Part shown: positions 1 to 5,782 of the stretch, piece after piece
Numbering within the stretch: the stretch's first letter is position 1
How the letters are laid out: every line of letters begins with the position of its first letter
Source: CAZXPA01 sp964642485
GTDB lineage: Bacteria > Patescibacteriota > Patescibacteriia > UBA2591 > UBA6264
Length of the DNA stretch: 8,012 nucleotides
Assembly: GCA_964642485.1 (NCBI GenBank)
Contig: CAZXPA010000031.1
Location: 1 to 8,012 of the forward strand
Direction of reading: 5' to 3'
Program-made: the position numbers and the translations under genes
The notes under the pieces: model-generated
What the model was told of the DNA's origin: nothing
Seen by the model: only the letters and a program-made list of their open reading frames with translations
Database searches by the model: none

Positions 1-222
1 AAGATTTTAAAGAAAACAGCTTTAAAGAATAATAAAAGATATGTTAATAAAACAATTGAGGTTTTAATCCAAGAAAAAACAAAAGACAATTCTTTTTTAG
101 GGAAAACTCGAACTTTTAAAAATGTTAAAATAAAAAATCCAAAAGGATCTTTAAAAATTGGTCAATTTGTTAAAGTAAAAATTACTGGAGCTACGCCCTG
201 GGGACTTGAAGGCCGAGCTTAG
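1..222 (+). CDS. miaB: MiaB-type tRNA methylthiotransferase, C-terminal TRAM domain (5' partial)
   Basis: Frame 1 is open from the window edge to a TAG stop and gives 73 residues, the end of a longer protein. The visible part fits the RNA-binding TRAM domain at the C-terminus of MiaB, the radical-SAM enzyme that adds a methylthio group to i6A37 in tRNA: a strand around TIEVLIQE, then FLGKTRTFKNVKI, then the family-typical IGQFVKVKITGAT and a closing LEG. The radical-SAM and N-terminal Fe-S domains would lie upstream, outside the window. miaA, which makes the MiaB substrate, follows about 0.8 kb downstream on the same strand and supports MiaB over the related RimO or MtaB. The last 32 bases overlap the convergent PrsW-like gene. 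The family call is firm; the exact member is inferred from a short fragment and from context. Confidence 0.83.
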   Translation, partial: KILKKTALKNNKRYVNKTIEVLIQEKTKDNSFLGKTRTFKNVKIKNPKGSLKIGQFVKVKITGATPWGLEGRA

Positions 223-937
223 ACAATCTCTTAAACTTTCTAAAAATAACCAGATAAACACCAATTAAAAGAACCGCTAAGGGAATAACATCCCACCACC
301 AGCCAAACCTAACAATGGTGTTATAGAGCCCATGGAAAAGAATTGCTAAAATCAGACCTCGCCAAATAATTAATTTTGGATTTTTAACTGAACTAAACTT
401 AATTAATCCTAAATGATAACCAATAATTCCGCCTGAAAGAAAATGCATAAAAGTACTAGTAAAACCCCTCATTAAAATAGTGCTTGCTCCAGCCATTAAA
501 TCTCCAGATAAAAGCCCATAAAGGATATTTTCAACAAAAGCTAAGCCCAGTCCCAGGGTCATGCCGTAGACAAACCCATCACGTAATTCATCAAAATGAG
601 ATGATTCATAAATCTGCCAGCGTAGAATAAGATATTTAGCTGATTCTTCAATTAAACCATCAACTAAAAATGATAGAATTAAAATAACTAGAACAGGATA
701 TAAATAAAGAACATCTTCAACAAAACGAGTTAAATATCCTGCCAGAAAAATAATTGGCAGAGCAATTAAACAACCCCAGAGGAAAATCCTTAAAATCTGA
801 AGCCGCGGTTCAGGAGCAGCCCGATCAAACTTTAAACAAAGTAAAAGCCAGAATAGGGCTGGCCCTCCACTCAACACCAAAAAAACCAAAGAGTTCTGCC
901 AATCAACCTCTTCAATTAAATACTTAATTAAGTCCAT
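191..937 (-). CDS. PrsW-family intramembrane glutamic-type protease
   Basis: This 248-residue, very hydrophobic protein has about seven or eight predicted membrane segments (for example near residues 17-36, 52-70, 78-95, 122-142, 192-208 and 214-232). The PrsW hallmarks are present: EESAK at 97-101 with the two adjacent glutamates, DGFVYG at 120-125, FVEN at 134-137 with another conserved Glu, and two membrane histidines in FMHFLSGG (His165) and FHGLYNT (His202). In Bacillus, PrsW cleaves the anti-sigma factor RsiW in the membrane; the substrate here is unknown and no sigma/anti-sigma pair is visible. The ATG at 937 is the first in frame and no Shine-Dalgarno sequence precedes it. The gene points against its neighbours, lies between the miaB and miaA genes, and its 3' end overlaps miaB by 32 bases. 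The CPXX/CAAX-like protease families are the main alternative, but the spacing of the motifs favours PrsW. Confidence 0.85.
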   Translation of the reverse strand: MDLIKYLIEEVDWQNSLVFLVLSGGPALFWLLLCLKFDRAAPEPRLQILRIFLWGCLIALPIIFLAGYLTRFVEDVLYLYPVLVILILSFLVDGLIEESAKYLILRWQIYESSHFDELRDGFVYGMTLGLGLAFVENILYGLLSGDLMAGASTILMRGFTSTFMHFLSGGIIGYHLGLIKFSSVKNPKLIIWRGLILAILFHGLYNTIVRFGWWWDVIPLAVLLIGVYLVIFRKFKRLSKLGLQVPRA

Positions 938-984
938 ACCAAATTCAATTTAGCAATTTAACATTAATTTATTCTTCTTTGTTC

Positions 985-1015
985 AATTGTTTAGTTGTTA
1001 AGTTGTTAAGTTGTT
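985..1015. repeat. 8-bp tandem repeat in the divergent spacer before miaA
   Basis: AGTTGTTA occurs at 993-1000 and 1001-1008, followed by AGTTGTT at 1009-1015 and preceded by the degenerate AATTGTTT at 985-992, giving nearly four units of period 8. It fills much of the 109-base gap between the divergent PrsW-like gene and miaA. The TTG at 1011 that could extend miaA by 12 residues lies in this repeat, which argues against that start. A weak -10-like TATTAT occurs at 1023-1028, but without a well-spaced -35, so I do not call a promoter. Confidence 0.7.
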
Positions 1016-1046
1016 CTTAAATTATTATAACCAAAAAAACAAGAAA

Positions 1047-2066
1047 ATGAAAGATAATAAATTAAAATTAATAGTTATCCTGGGTCCAACAGCCTCGGGT
1101 AAAACCAGCTATTCTTTAAGACTGGCTAAAAAATTTAATGGAGAAGTTGTTTCAGCTGACAGCCGCACCCTTTACCAGCAGATGGATATTGGCACGGCCA
1201 AGCCATCCTTCGCTCCTCGCTTACGCTCGGAGCTACGGATGGCAAGGCCCTCTTTAAAAAATAAATGCTCTCCCCAAAAAGCGAAGGATGCCCTACGAAG
1301 CCTTGGCGAAGTAGGGCCACTCATTATTGATGATATCCCCCATTATATGATTGATATTATTAAACCTGATCAAGAATTTACTTTAGCCCAATTTAAAAAT
1401 CAATCCTTAAAGATTATTAAAGACATCCTTCAAAGAAACAAACTGCCTTTTTTAGTTGGCGGCACAGGCTTATATATCAGTGCCCTGGTTGATAATTTAG
1501 ATATTCCTAAAGTCCCGCCTGACAAAAAGTTAAGACAAAAATTAGAAAAAATGGTTATTAAACATGGCCCTAATTATCTGTGGAAAAAATTAATAAAATT
1601 GGATCCAGATGCTGCTAGTTTTGTCCAAAAACAAAATCCCAGAAGGATTATTAGAGCTTTAGAGGTTTGTTTAAAAACAAAAAAGCCTTTTTCAAAATTA
1701 AGAAAAAAAGGTAAACCCTTATTTGATGCTCTCCAAATTGGGATTAGAATCCCTAGAGAAAAACTTTATCAAAGAATTAACCAAAGAGCAGACGAGATGA
1801 TAAAAATGGGTTTAGTTGAAGAAACCCAGGATTTAATTAAAAAATACGCCCCTTCGCTACCATCTTTAGCCACTATTGGTTATCAAGAAGTTATTTCTTA
1901 TTTACAGGGCCAGATTACTTTAGAACAAGCAATTGATTTAATTAAAAAAAATACGCGCCATTATGCCCGACGCCAAATCACTTGGTTTAAAAAAGATAAA
2001 AGAATTAAGTGGATTGAAAATTATCAACAAGCAGAAAAACTAATGGAAGACTTCTTAGGATTTTAA
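1047..2066 (+). CDS. miaA: tRNA dimethylallyltransferase MiaA, with in-frame palindromic insertion
   Basis: MiaA transfers a dimethylallyl group to N6 of A37 in tRNAs that read UNN codons, the step before MiaB. The 339-residue product shows the P-loop GPTASGKT (13-20), ADSRTLYQQMDIGTAKP (about 37-53), IPHYMID (about 97-103), the LVGGTGLYI motif, PRRIIRALEV, the IGYQEV segment and the C-terminal ARRQITWF. A TTG at 1011 would add 12 residues, but the ATG at 1047 starts just before the P-loop strand as in other MiaA proteins, so I chose it. Only a weak purine-rich stretch precedes it. Between TAKP and IPH the E. coli enzyme has about 8 residues and this one about 40. The extra part is encoded by GC-rich palindromes (1202-1317) with CGN arginine codons unlike the rest of the gene. 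The 3' end overlaps gatB by 12 bases. Confidence 0.95.
   Translation: MKDNKLKLIVILGPTASGKTSYSLRLAKKFNGEVVSADSRTLYQQMDIGTAKPSFAPRLRSELRMARPSLKNKCSPQKAKDALRSLGEVGPLIIDDIPHYMIDIIKPDQEFTLAQFKNQSLKIIKDILQRNKLPFLVGGTGLYISALVDNLDIPKVPPDKKLRQKLEKMVIKHGPNYLWKKLIKLDPDAASFVQKQNPRRIIRALEVCLKTKKPFSKLRKKGKPLFDALQIGIRIPREKLYQRINQRADEMIKMGLVEETQDLIKKYAPSLPSLATIGYQEVISYLQGQITLEQAIDLIKKNTRHYARRQITWFKKDKRIKWIENYQQAEKLMEDFLGF
1202..1317. repeat. Cluster of GC-rich palindromes inserted in frame in miaA
   Basis: Two hairpins lie in an otherwise AT-rich gene. The first has 15-nt arms at 1202-1216 and 1229-1243, matching at 13 of 15 positions around a 12-nt loop. The second has arms GCCCTAC (1290-1296) and GTAGGGC (1311-1317), symmetric GAA/GAA internal loops and an inner GCC/GGC. 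GCGAAGGATG at 1281-1290 is the exact reverse complement of 1204-1213, so the segments are also inverted copies of each other. The reading frame stays open throughout and encodes roughly residues 54-91 of MiaA. This looks like a Rickettsia-palindromic-element-like insertion; membership in a genome-wide family is inferred. Confidence 0.8.
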
Positions 2067-3611
2067 TTCTCTCTCCAATAACTTCTTAACTGTATTTGGC
2101 TCAGCTTGGCCCTGGGTTTTTTTCATCACCTGGCCTATTAAAAATTGGAGGACAACATGTTTTCCCTTTTTATATTTTTCTACTATACCTGGATTATCCT
2201 CTATAACCTCTTTGATGATATCATTTAATTCTTTTTTATCCTCAACTGTTTTTAATTGATATTCAGAAATAACCCGATCAACATCTTTACCTGTTTCAAA
2301 CATCTTTGCTAAGACCTTTTGGCCTAAATTACTTGAAACTTTTTTTTCGTAAATCAGAATAATAAACTCAGCAAAGTTTTCTGGACTAATTTTAAAATCA
2401 CCCTGCTTAGCTTTTTGTTCTAAAGCTAATAAACGATTAGTTAACCAATTAGCCACTAATTTAATAAATAGCTTTTTATTTTTCTCCCAGATTTCTTTTT
2501 CTGTGCCTTCAACTGTTTCCAAAGACAAAAGCCAGGCCTTGAGCTCAGAAATAACTTTTTCAGTATAATTAGCCAATTTCTTATAATCTGTTAAAAGTTT
2601 TGCTTGTTTATTATCAAAACCATATTCTTGAACAAAACGCTTACACCTGACTAAAGGCAGTTCAGGCAAATCCTTTTTTAAAATTTCTAAATCAATCCCC
2701 TGTTCTTTGAGAAAGTTTCTGTCAATTGGTGGTAAATCTGGTTCAGGAAAATAGCGATAATCTTTTTCCTCTTCCTTGCCTCTTTGCTCAATTGTAACCC
2801 CCTTTTTCTCGTCCCAGCCTCGAGTAGTCTGATATTTTGGCGGACTACCTTTGTCCCACAGCTCCCGTTGTCGAATTATTTCACTAGATAAAGCTTTCTC
2901 CACTGCCTTAAAAGAATTAAGATTTTTAATCTCAGCTTTAGGATAATACTTTTTATCTCCTTTTGGCCTTAAAGAAATATTCGCATCGCAACGTAGCTGC
3001 CCTTTTTCCATATCAGCATTAGAAATATCTAAATACCTGACAATCTTTTGTAATTCTTCAAGAAAAACCTTAGCATGTATTGGATTTTTAATTTCTGGCT
3101 GAGTGACTATTTCTAGTAAGGGCACGCCAGCTCGATTAAAATCAAGTAAACTCTCGTTCTCCCAATGAAAAAGTTTAGCTGTGTCTTCTTCTAAATGAAT
3201 CCTTTCTAAAGCAACTGGGCCAGAATCAATTTCAACGACCCCGCCTTTAATCAGAGGGGCTTGATATTGACTTATTTGATAGCCTTTTGGAAGGTCTGGA
3301 TAAAAATAGTTTTTGCGGTCAAAATAGCAATTTTCAGCAATTTGACCATTTAAAGCTAAACCAAGTTTTAAAGCTTTTTTAATCACTTCTTTGTTTAAAA
3401 CAGGTAAAACGCCAGGATGACCTAAACAAATCGGGCAAACATTAACATTTGGCCCGCCTGCCGCCCGCCTGCCGCCCGCCTGCCGCCCACCGGCGAGGCA
3501 GGGCGAGGCAGGCCTATCTGTTTCTTGATTAAGGCAATGACAAAAAAACTTGCTTTTTGTTTTAAGCTCTAAATGAATTTCTAAACCAATAATGGATTCT
3601 AATTTGGGCAT
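2055..3611 (-). CDS. gatB: Asp-tRNA(Asn)/Glu-tRNA(Gln) amidotransferase subunit B, with in-frame repeat insertion
   Basis: GatB is the tRNA-binding and kinase/transamidase subunit of GatCAB, which converts Glu-tRNA(Gln) and/or Asp-tRNA(Asn) into the amidated forms. Family motifs run in order: IGLEIHLELKTKSKFFCHC (8-26), NVCPICLGHPGVLP (57-70), FDRKNYFYPDLPKGYQISQY (97-116), HLEEDTAKL (139-147), LLDFNRAGVPLLEIV (155-169), LRCDANISLRPKG (206-218), KDYRYFPEPDLPP (283-295), and a C-terminal YqeY-like tail ending in GQVMKKTQGQAEPNTVKKLL. Cys24, Cys26, Cys59 and Cys62 form the zinc knuckle. The loop between the Cys pairs is 32 residues instead of about 12, because residues 33-53 come from a GC-rich repeat. 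At 518 residues it is longer than the usual 475-480; an extra helical region near 365-420 adds the rest. It starts 2 bases after the upstream gene stop, so translation is probably coupled. gatA and gatC are not nearby. Confidence 0.97.
   Translation of the reverse strand: MPKLESIIGLEIHLELKTKSKFFCHCLNQETDRPASPCLAGGRQAGGRRAAGGPNVNVCPICLGHPGVLPVLNKEVIKKALKLGLALNGQIAENCYFDRKNYFYPDLPKGYQISQYQAPLIKGGVVEIDSGPVALERIHLEEDTAKLFHWENESLLDFNRAGVPLLEIVTQPEIKNPIHAKVFLEELQKIVRYLDISNADMEKGQLRCDANISLRPKGDKKYYPKAEIKNLNSFKAVEKALSSEIIRQRELWDKGSPPKYQTTRGWDEKKGVTIEQRGKEEEKDYRYFPEPDLPPIDRNFLKEQGIDLEILKKDLPELPLVRCKRFVQEYGFDNKQAKLLTDYKKLANYTEKVISELKAWLLSLETVEGTEKEIWEKNKKLFIKLVANWLTNRLLALEQKAKQGDFKISPENFAEFIILIYEKKVSSNLGQKVLAKMFETGKDVDRVISEYQLKTVEDKKELNDIIKEVIEDNPGIVEKYKKGKHVVLQFLIGQVMKKTQGQAEPNTVKKLLERELKS
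3452..3513. repeat. 11-bp tandem and inverted GC-rich repeat inserted in frame in gatB
   Basis: On the + strand GCCTGCCGCCC is repeated three times exactly (3456-3488, the period extending left to 3452). It is followed by two exact copies of GCGAGGCAGG (3493-3512). The two halves are partly complementary (GCCTGCC against GGCAGG), giving an imperfect hairpin. On the coding strand it yields a Gly/Arg/Ala-rich stretch with one extra Cys (residues 33-53 of GatB), a composition unlike the rest of the protein. Three units of 11 bp make 33 bp and keep the frame; any other count that is not a multiple of three would shift it. Confidence 0.87.
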
Positions 3612-3613
3612 AT

Positions 3614-4993
3614 TTAAGCAACATTTTTACTTGATAAAACAACCGGAATTGTTTTTATTATAATCTGAAAATCAAATAATAAGGACCAGTTTTCAATATA
3701 ATAGATATCTAACCTGGCTTCCTGTTCAAATGATAATTTTGAACGACCAGAAATCTGAGCTAAACCAGTCATCCCAGGCTTAATAGTTAAAAGCTGTTTA
3801 TGGTGCCTTTGATACTGAGCCACTTCTTCTGGCTCATGGGGCCGAGGGCCAACTAAACTCATCTCTCCTTTTAAGACATTAAATAATTGAGGTAATTCAT
3901 CCAAACTAGTCTTTCTTAAAACTCTACCAAATTTAGTAATCCGCGGATCATTTTCCATTTTGAAAAGCGGACCATCTCTTCTCTCATTATTCTCCAATAA
4001 GTCTTTTTTCATTTGATGAGCATTTTTAATCATTGAGCGAAACTTAATGAGTTTAAAAATTTTTCCCCTTTCCCCCATTCTTTGCAATTTAACAAAAACT
4101 GGGCCCTTAGAATCTAGCTTAATAATTATACCTAAGATTAAAAAAATAGGGCTGAGAATAATTAAAAAAGTCAAAGCACAAACAAAATCAACTAAACGTT
4201 TAGCAATTCTTCCCCAGCCCTCTAAGGCAGTTCTTTGAATAACAATAATTGGCACTCCGCTGATAGTTTCTGTTTTAACATTACTGGCCAAGGAATTAAA
4301 AATATCAGCTGTATATTTAAAAATAATTTGATGCTCATTACAAAACTCTATTAATCTCAAAATATCTTGACGATTAAGTTTTGGATCAGCCTGAATAATT
4401 TGACTAATCTTTTGAGCTTTGTCTGACCATTTTTTAATTAATTCATCAACTGTTTTAAGATGCCCTAAAACCTTATAGCCCAAACCAGGACTGGCCTGAA
4501 TATACTGGCTAATCTGTCCAGCAGTTTCTCCTGAGCCGAAAACTAAGATTGGCTCTAATCCTTTGCCTTGGCGATAATAAACTAGTTGAAGATAATGAAT
4601 AAAAATCCGGCCAAAACTAACAAAAATAATCGACATTAACCAACCAGCCAGGATAATAAAGCGGGAGGAAAAATATTCTCTTTTAAAGAAAATAAAAAGA
4701 ACAATTAACATTATCCCTACTGTACAAGCTAAAAATATTTTAGAAAATTCTTTAGAAAAGTGTCTTTTTTCACTTAAACTATAAAGACCGGCTAAAATAA
4801 AAACAATTAACCAGACTAAGAAAATAATTAATAAAGAAACAAAATATTGGCCAAAAGGAATTTCATAAATTACTGGCCGCAGAGCAACTAAAGCACTAAA
4901 ACGCAAATAATAAACAAAAACTCCAGACAAAACCAGCATTAAATAATCAAGGGGCACTAAAAAGGCAGAGAATATAAGGTCAAATTTCTTCAT
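3614..4993 (-). CDS. Polyprenyl-phosphate sugar phosphotransferase (WcaJ/WbaP-type)
   Basis: The 459-residue protein has the full architecture of polyprenyl glycosylphosphotransferases, which attach the first sugar-1-phosphate to undecaprenyl phosphate at the inner membrane. Four N-terminal membrane segments (about 7-30, 48-71, 86-103, 111-132) are followed by a Rossmann-like nucleotide-binding domain (VFGSGETAG, 151-159). Then come a re-entrant or membrane helix (266-291) and the catalytic bacterial sugar transferase domain: FKLIKFRSM (313-321), the Asp-Glu pair in KTSLDELPQLFNVLKGEMSL (361-380), VGPRP (381-385), and KPGMTGLAQISGRS (405-418) near the end. The donor sugar cannot be read from the sequence; UDP-glucose, UDP-galactose or a modified HexNAc are all possible. 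No other glycan genes are present. The ATG at 4993 has no Shine-Dalgarno sequence and no in-frame start codon lies just upstream. gatB follows after 2 bases, an odd functional pairing typical of compact genomes. Confidence 0.93.
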   Translation of the reverse strand: MKKFDLIFSAFLVPLDYLMLVLSGVFVYYLRFSALVALRPVIYEIPFGQYFVSLLIIFLVWLIVFILAGLYSLSEKRHFSKEFSKIFLACTVGIMLIVLFIFFKREYFSSRFIILAGWLMSIIFVSFGRIFIHYLQLVYYRQGKGLEPILVFGSGETAGQISQYIQASPGLGYKVLGHLKTVDELIKKWSDKAQKISQIIQADPKLNRQDILRLIEFCNEHQIIFKYTADIFNSLASNVKTETISGVPIIVIQRTALEGWGRIAKRLVDFVCALTFLIILSPIFLILGIIIKLDSKGPVFVKLQRMGERGKIFKLIKFRSMIKNAHQMKKDLLENNERRDGPLFKMENDPRITKFGRVLRKTSLDELPQLFNVLKGEMSLVGPRPHEPEEVAQYQRHHKQLLTIKPGMTGLAQISGRSKLSFEQEARLDIYYIENWSLLFDFQIIIKTIPVVLSSKNVA

Positions 4994-4997
4994 GTAC

Positions 4998-5037
4998 CAA
5001 ATTTGTCGAAATTTACGACCCCCTCCTTTTAGGAGGT
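4998..5037. repeat. AAATTT palindrome plus GC-rich hairpin upstream of the sugar transferase gene
   Basis: AAATTTGTCGAAATTT begins at 4999, and a hairpin with CCTCC (5022-5026) against GGAGG (5032-5036), extended by GACC/GGTC with two unpaired C bases, follows at 5017-5038. On the coding strand the hairpin contains AGGAGG, but no start codon lies at a useful distance after it. The order (AAATTT block, G, run of C, CTTTT, complementary arm) is close to that of the larger repeat at 5127-5185, which suggests two members of one family. Confidence 0.55.
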
Positions 5038-5042
5038 CTATT

Positions 5043-5068
5043 ATTATATATATTTAATTGTTTTACAA
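5043..5068 (-). promoter_or_regulatory. Possible promoter for the sugar transferase-gatB operon
   Basis: Reading the minus strand, TATAAT lies at 5048-5043 and TTGTAA at 5068-5063. The 14-bp spacing is shorter than optimal and TATAAT is easily found by chance in such AT-rich DNA. Transcription would start near 5036, so the GGAGG/CCTCC hairpin would be in the leader. Confidence 0.25.
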
Positions 5069-5110
5069 GATATGGATAATACATACTAAATATAAATCGA
5101 AGATGTTCAA

Positions 5111-5209
5111 AAGAAGGGGGGAAGAAAATTTCGTTACAAATTTGAGTCCCCCCTTCTTTTCGCGCAAGCGCGCAAAAGAAGGGGGTAAAGGTTTTGTTAC
5201 TGAATTTTC
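5111..5209. repeat. Nested inverted and direct intergenic repeat with a 17-bp hairpin
   Basis: CCCCCTTCTTTT (5149-5160) pairs fully with AAAAGAAGGGGG (5174-5185), and the stem continues with CGCGC (5161-5165) against GCGCG (5168-5172), leaving C5173 bulged. The left arm can instead pair with a second copy of AAGAAGGGGG at 5111-5120. The segments 5111-5136 and 5176-5200 are diverged direct repeats (both AAGAAGGGGG followed later by GTTAC). Outer arms at 5123-5137 and 5195-5209 match in inverted orientation at 12 of 15 positions. Both strands carry short open frames over this block, but they are by-products of the symmetry. No U-run follows the stem on either strand, so I do not call it a terminator. 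With its neighbours it fills most of the gene-free stretch 4994-5307. Confidence 0.75.
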
Positions 5210-5243
5210 TGCGGTTTCGACAAGCTCAACCTTGAAAATGTCA
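5201..5243. repeat. Imperfect palindrome with a GGTTTCGACAAGCTCAACC core
   Basis: The core at 5213-5231 has GGTT/AACC arms. The outer arms TGA-ATTTTC and GAAAAT-TCA extend the dyad to 43 nt with one single-base offset. Cores of the form TTCGACAAGCTCA are, from memory, recurrent dispersed palindromes in many environmental bacterial genomes; this was not checked here. It ends about 30 bases before the rnpB -35 box. Confidence 0.6.
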
Positions 5244-5273
5244 GACAAAATCATTATACCACAAAAATCTATC

Positions 5274-5301
5274 TTGACAAGCAAATAGTTCCTGTTATAA
5301 T
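5274..5301 (+). promoter_or_regulatory. Housekeeping sigma-factor promoter of rnpB
   Basis: TTGACA (5274-5279) and TATAAT (5296-5301) both match the sigma-70 consensus exactly, with a 16-bp spacer and an extended -10 (TGT before TATAAT). The predicted start near 5307-5309 coincides with the first paired base of RNase P helix P1. A dyad CCTGTT-N7-AACAGG (5291-5309) covers the -10 and the start point. The strength of the match fits an abundant stable RNA. Confidence 0.87.
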
Positions 5302-5332
5302 AAAACAGGCTTAAGTAGGTGGCGATCGCGCT

Positions 5333-5349
5333 CGTCTGCTTCGCAGATG
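5333..5349 (+). repeat. CTGCTTCGCAG-core hairpin in rnpB P3
   Basis: CGTCTGC (5333-5339) and GCAGATG (5343-5349) flank a TTC loop; six Watson-Crick pairs and one G-U. It sits inside the P3 arm closed by CTCGT/ACGAG (5331-5335 and 5360-5364), so it competes slightly with the closing stem. The core is shared with the hairpin at 5783-5801. Confidence 0.6.
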
Positions 5350-5401
5350 GTACTTATCCACGAGTGGAGCAAGTGGGCGAGGAAAGTCCGAACACTCCCA
5401 G

Positions 5402-5421
5402 GCACTCAGCGCTCTGAGTGC
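5402..5421 (+). repeat. Perfect 8-bp hairpin inserted between P5 and P7 of rnpB
   Basis: GCACTCAG (5402-5409) and CTGAGTGC (5414-5421) pair fully around CGCT. In type A RNase P RNAs the equivalent of CTCCCA is followed almost directly by GAGCAGGGT; here that junction is split by this hairpin. The placement rests on motif alignment from memory, not on a covariance model. Confidence 0.65.
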
Positions 5422-5461
5422 TCGGAGCAGGGTAGCAGGTAACTCCTGTCACCCGCCCAAA

Positions 5462-5476
5462 TTTTGCCTAGCAAAA
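5462..5476 (+). repeat. TTTTGC-CTA-GCAAAA hairpin capping P9 of rnpB
   Basis: A 6-bp palindrome with a 3-nt loop tops the stem ACCCGCC (5451-5457)/GGCGGGT (5481-5487). In E. coli P9 is closed by a simple GAAA loop. This could be ordinary length variation rather than an insertion. Confidence 0.45.
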
Positions 5477-5604
5477 CTTAGGCGGGTAGAGGTGCGAACA
5501 GAGACGCTTTAACTTGAAAAGGATAAAGCACCCTTTGGGGTGAGCTCTAAAGGAAACTTTAGGGGTGAAACGGCTAAACCCTTACCTGGGTGAAAGGCCA
5601 AACA

Positions 5605-5727
5605 ACGCGCTTCGCTATCGCTCCGCGCGACTATAAACCTTAAACAAAAAAACTATAAACACTAAGCTACTAACGTCTATAGTTTAAAGTTTACAGTTTA
5701 TGGTAACGTCGAGCGGTAGCGAGACGT
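5605..5727 (+). repeat. About 120-nt insertion with inverted GC-rich ends in the P16/P17 region of rnpB
   Basis: TCGCTATCGCTC (5612-5623) pairs with GAGCGGTAGCGA (5711-5722) over 12 bp with one G-U. Inside, the arm continues with 5630-5638/5696-5704 (9 bp, one G-U), 5641-5645/5689-5693 (5 bp) and 5650-5657/5678-5685 (8 bp), ending in a 20-nt AT-rich loop. Alternatively each end forms its own hairpin: CGCGC/GCGCG (5606-5610, 5625-5629) and ACGTC/GACGT (5706-5710, 5723-5727). The same part of E. coli RNase P RNA is about 40 nt. The shape, with inverted GC-rich ends and an AT-rich middle, resembles a small non-autonomous mobile element. Confidence 0.75.
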
Positions 5728-5782
5728 ATAGGTGGGCCGTTAGAGGCTGGCTGCGAAGCTGGCCCCAGATAAATGATCGCTA

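Noticed and set aside
1011..1046. TTG start extending MiaA by 12 residues
   Set aside because: The added residues lie over the 8-bp tandem repeat and are not MiaA-like; the ATG at 1047 fits the usual distance to the P-loop.
1135..1320. 61-codon open frame antisense to miaA
   Set aside because: It is a shadow over the palindromic insertion and P-loop region; the sense strand encodes clear MiaA motifs.
3452..3513. CRISPR-like array
   Set aside because: Units are 10-11 bp with no spacers, and the segment is inside the gatB reading frame.
5149..5185. Strong hairpin as an intrinsic terminator
   Set aside because: No U-run follows on either strand, and no gene ends into it; both flanking transcripts point away.
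5058..5288. Open frames of 73-76 codons on both strands upstream of rnpB
   Set aside because: They run over nested inverted repeats and into the rnpB promoter; the open frames follow from the symmetry and show no protein-like motif.
5745..5764. GGCTGCGAAGC as another copy of the inserted palindrome
   Set aside because: It fits helix P18 of RNase P RNA with its normal GNRA (GCGA) tetraloop, so it needs no insertion.
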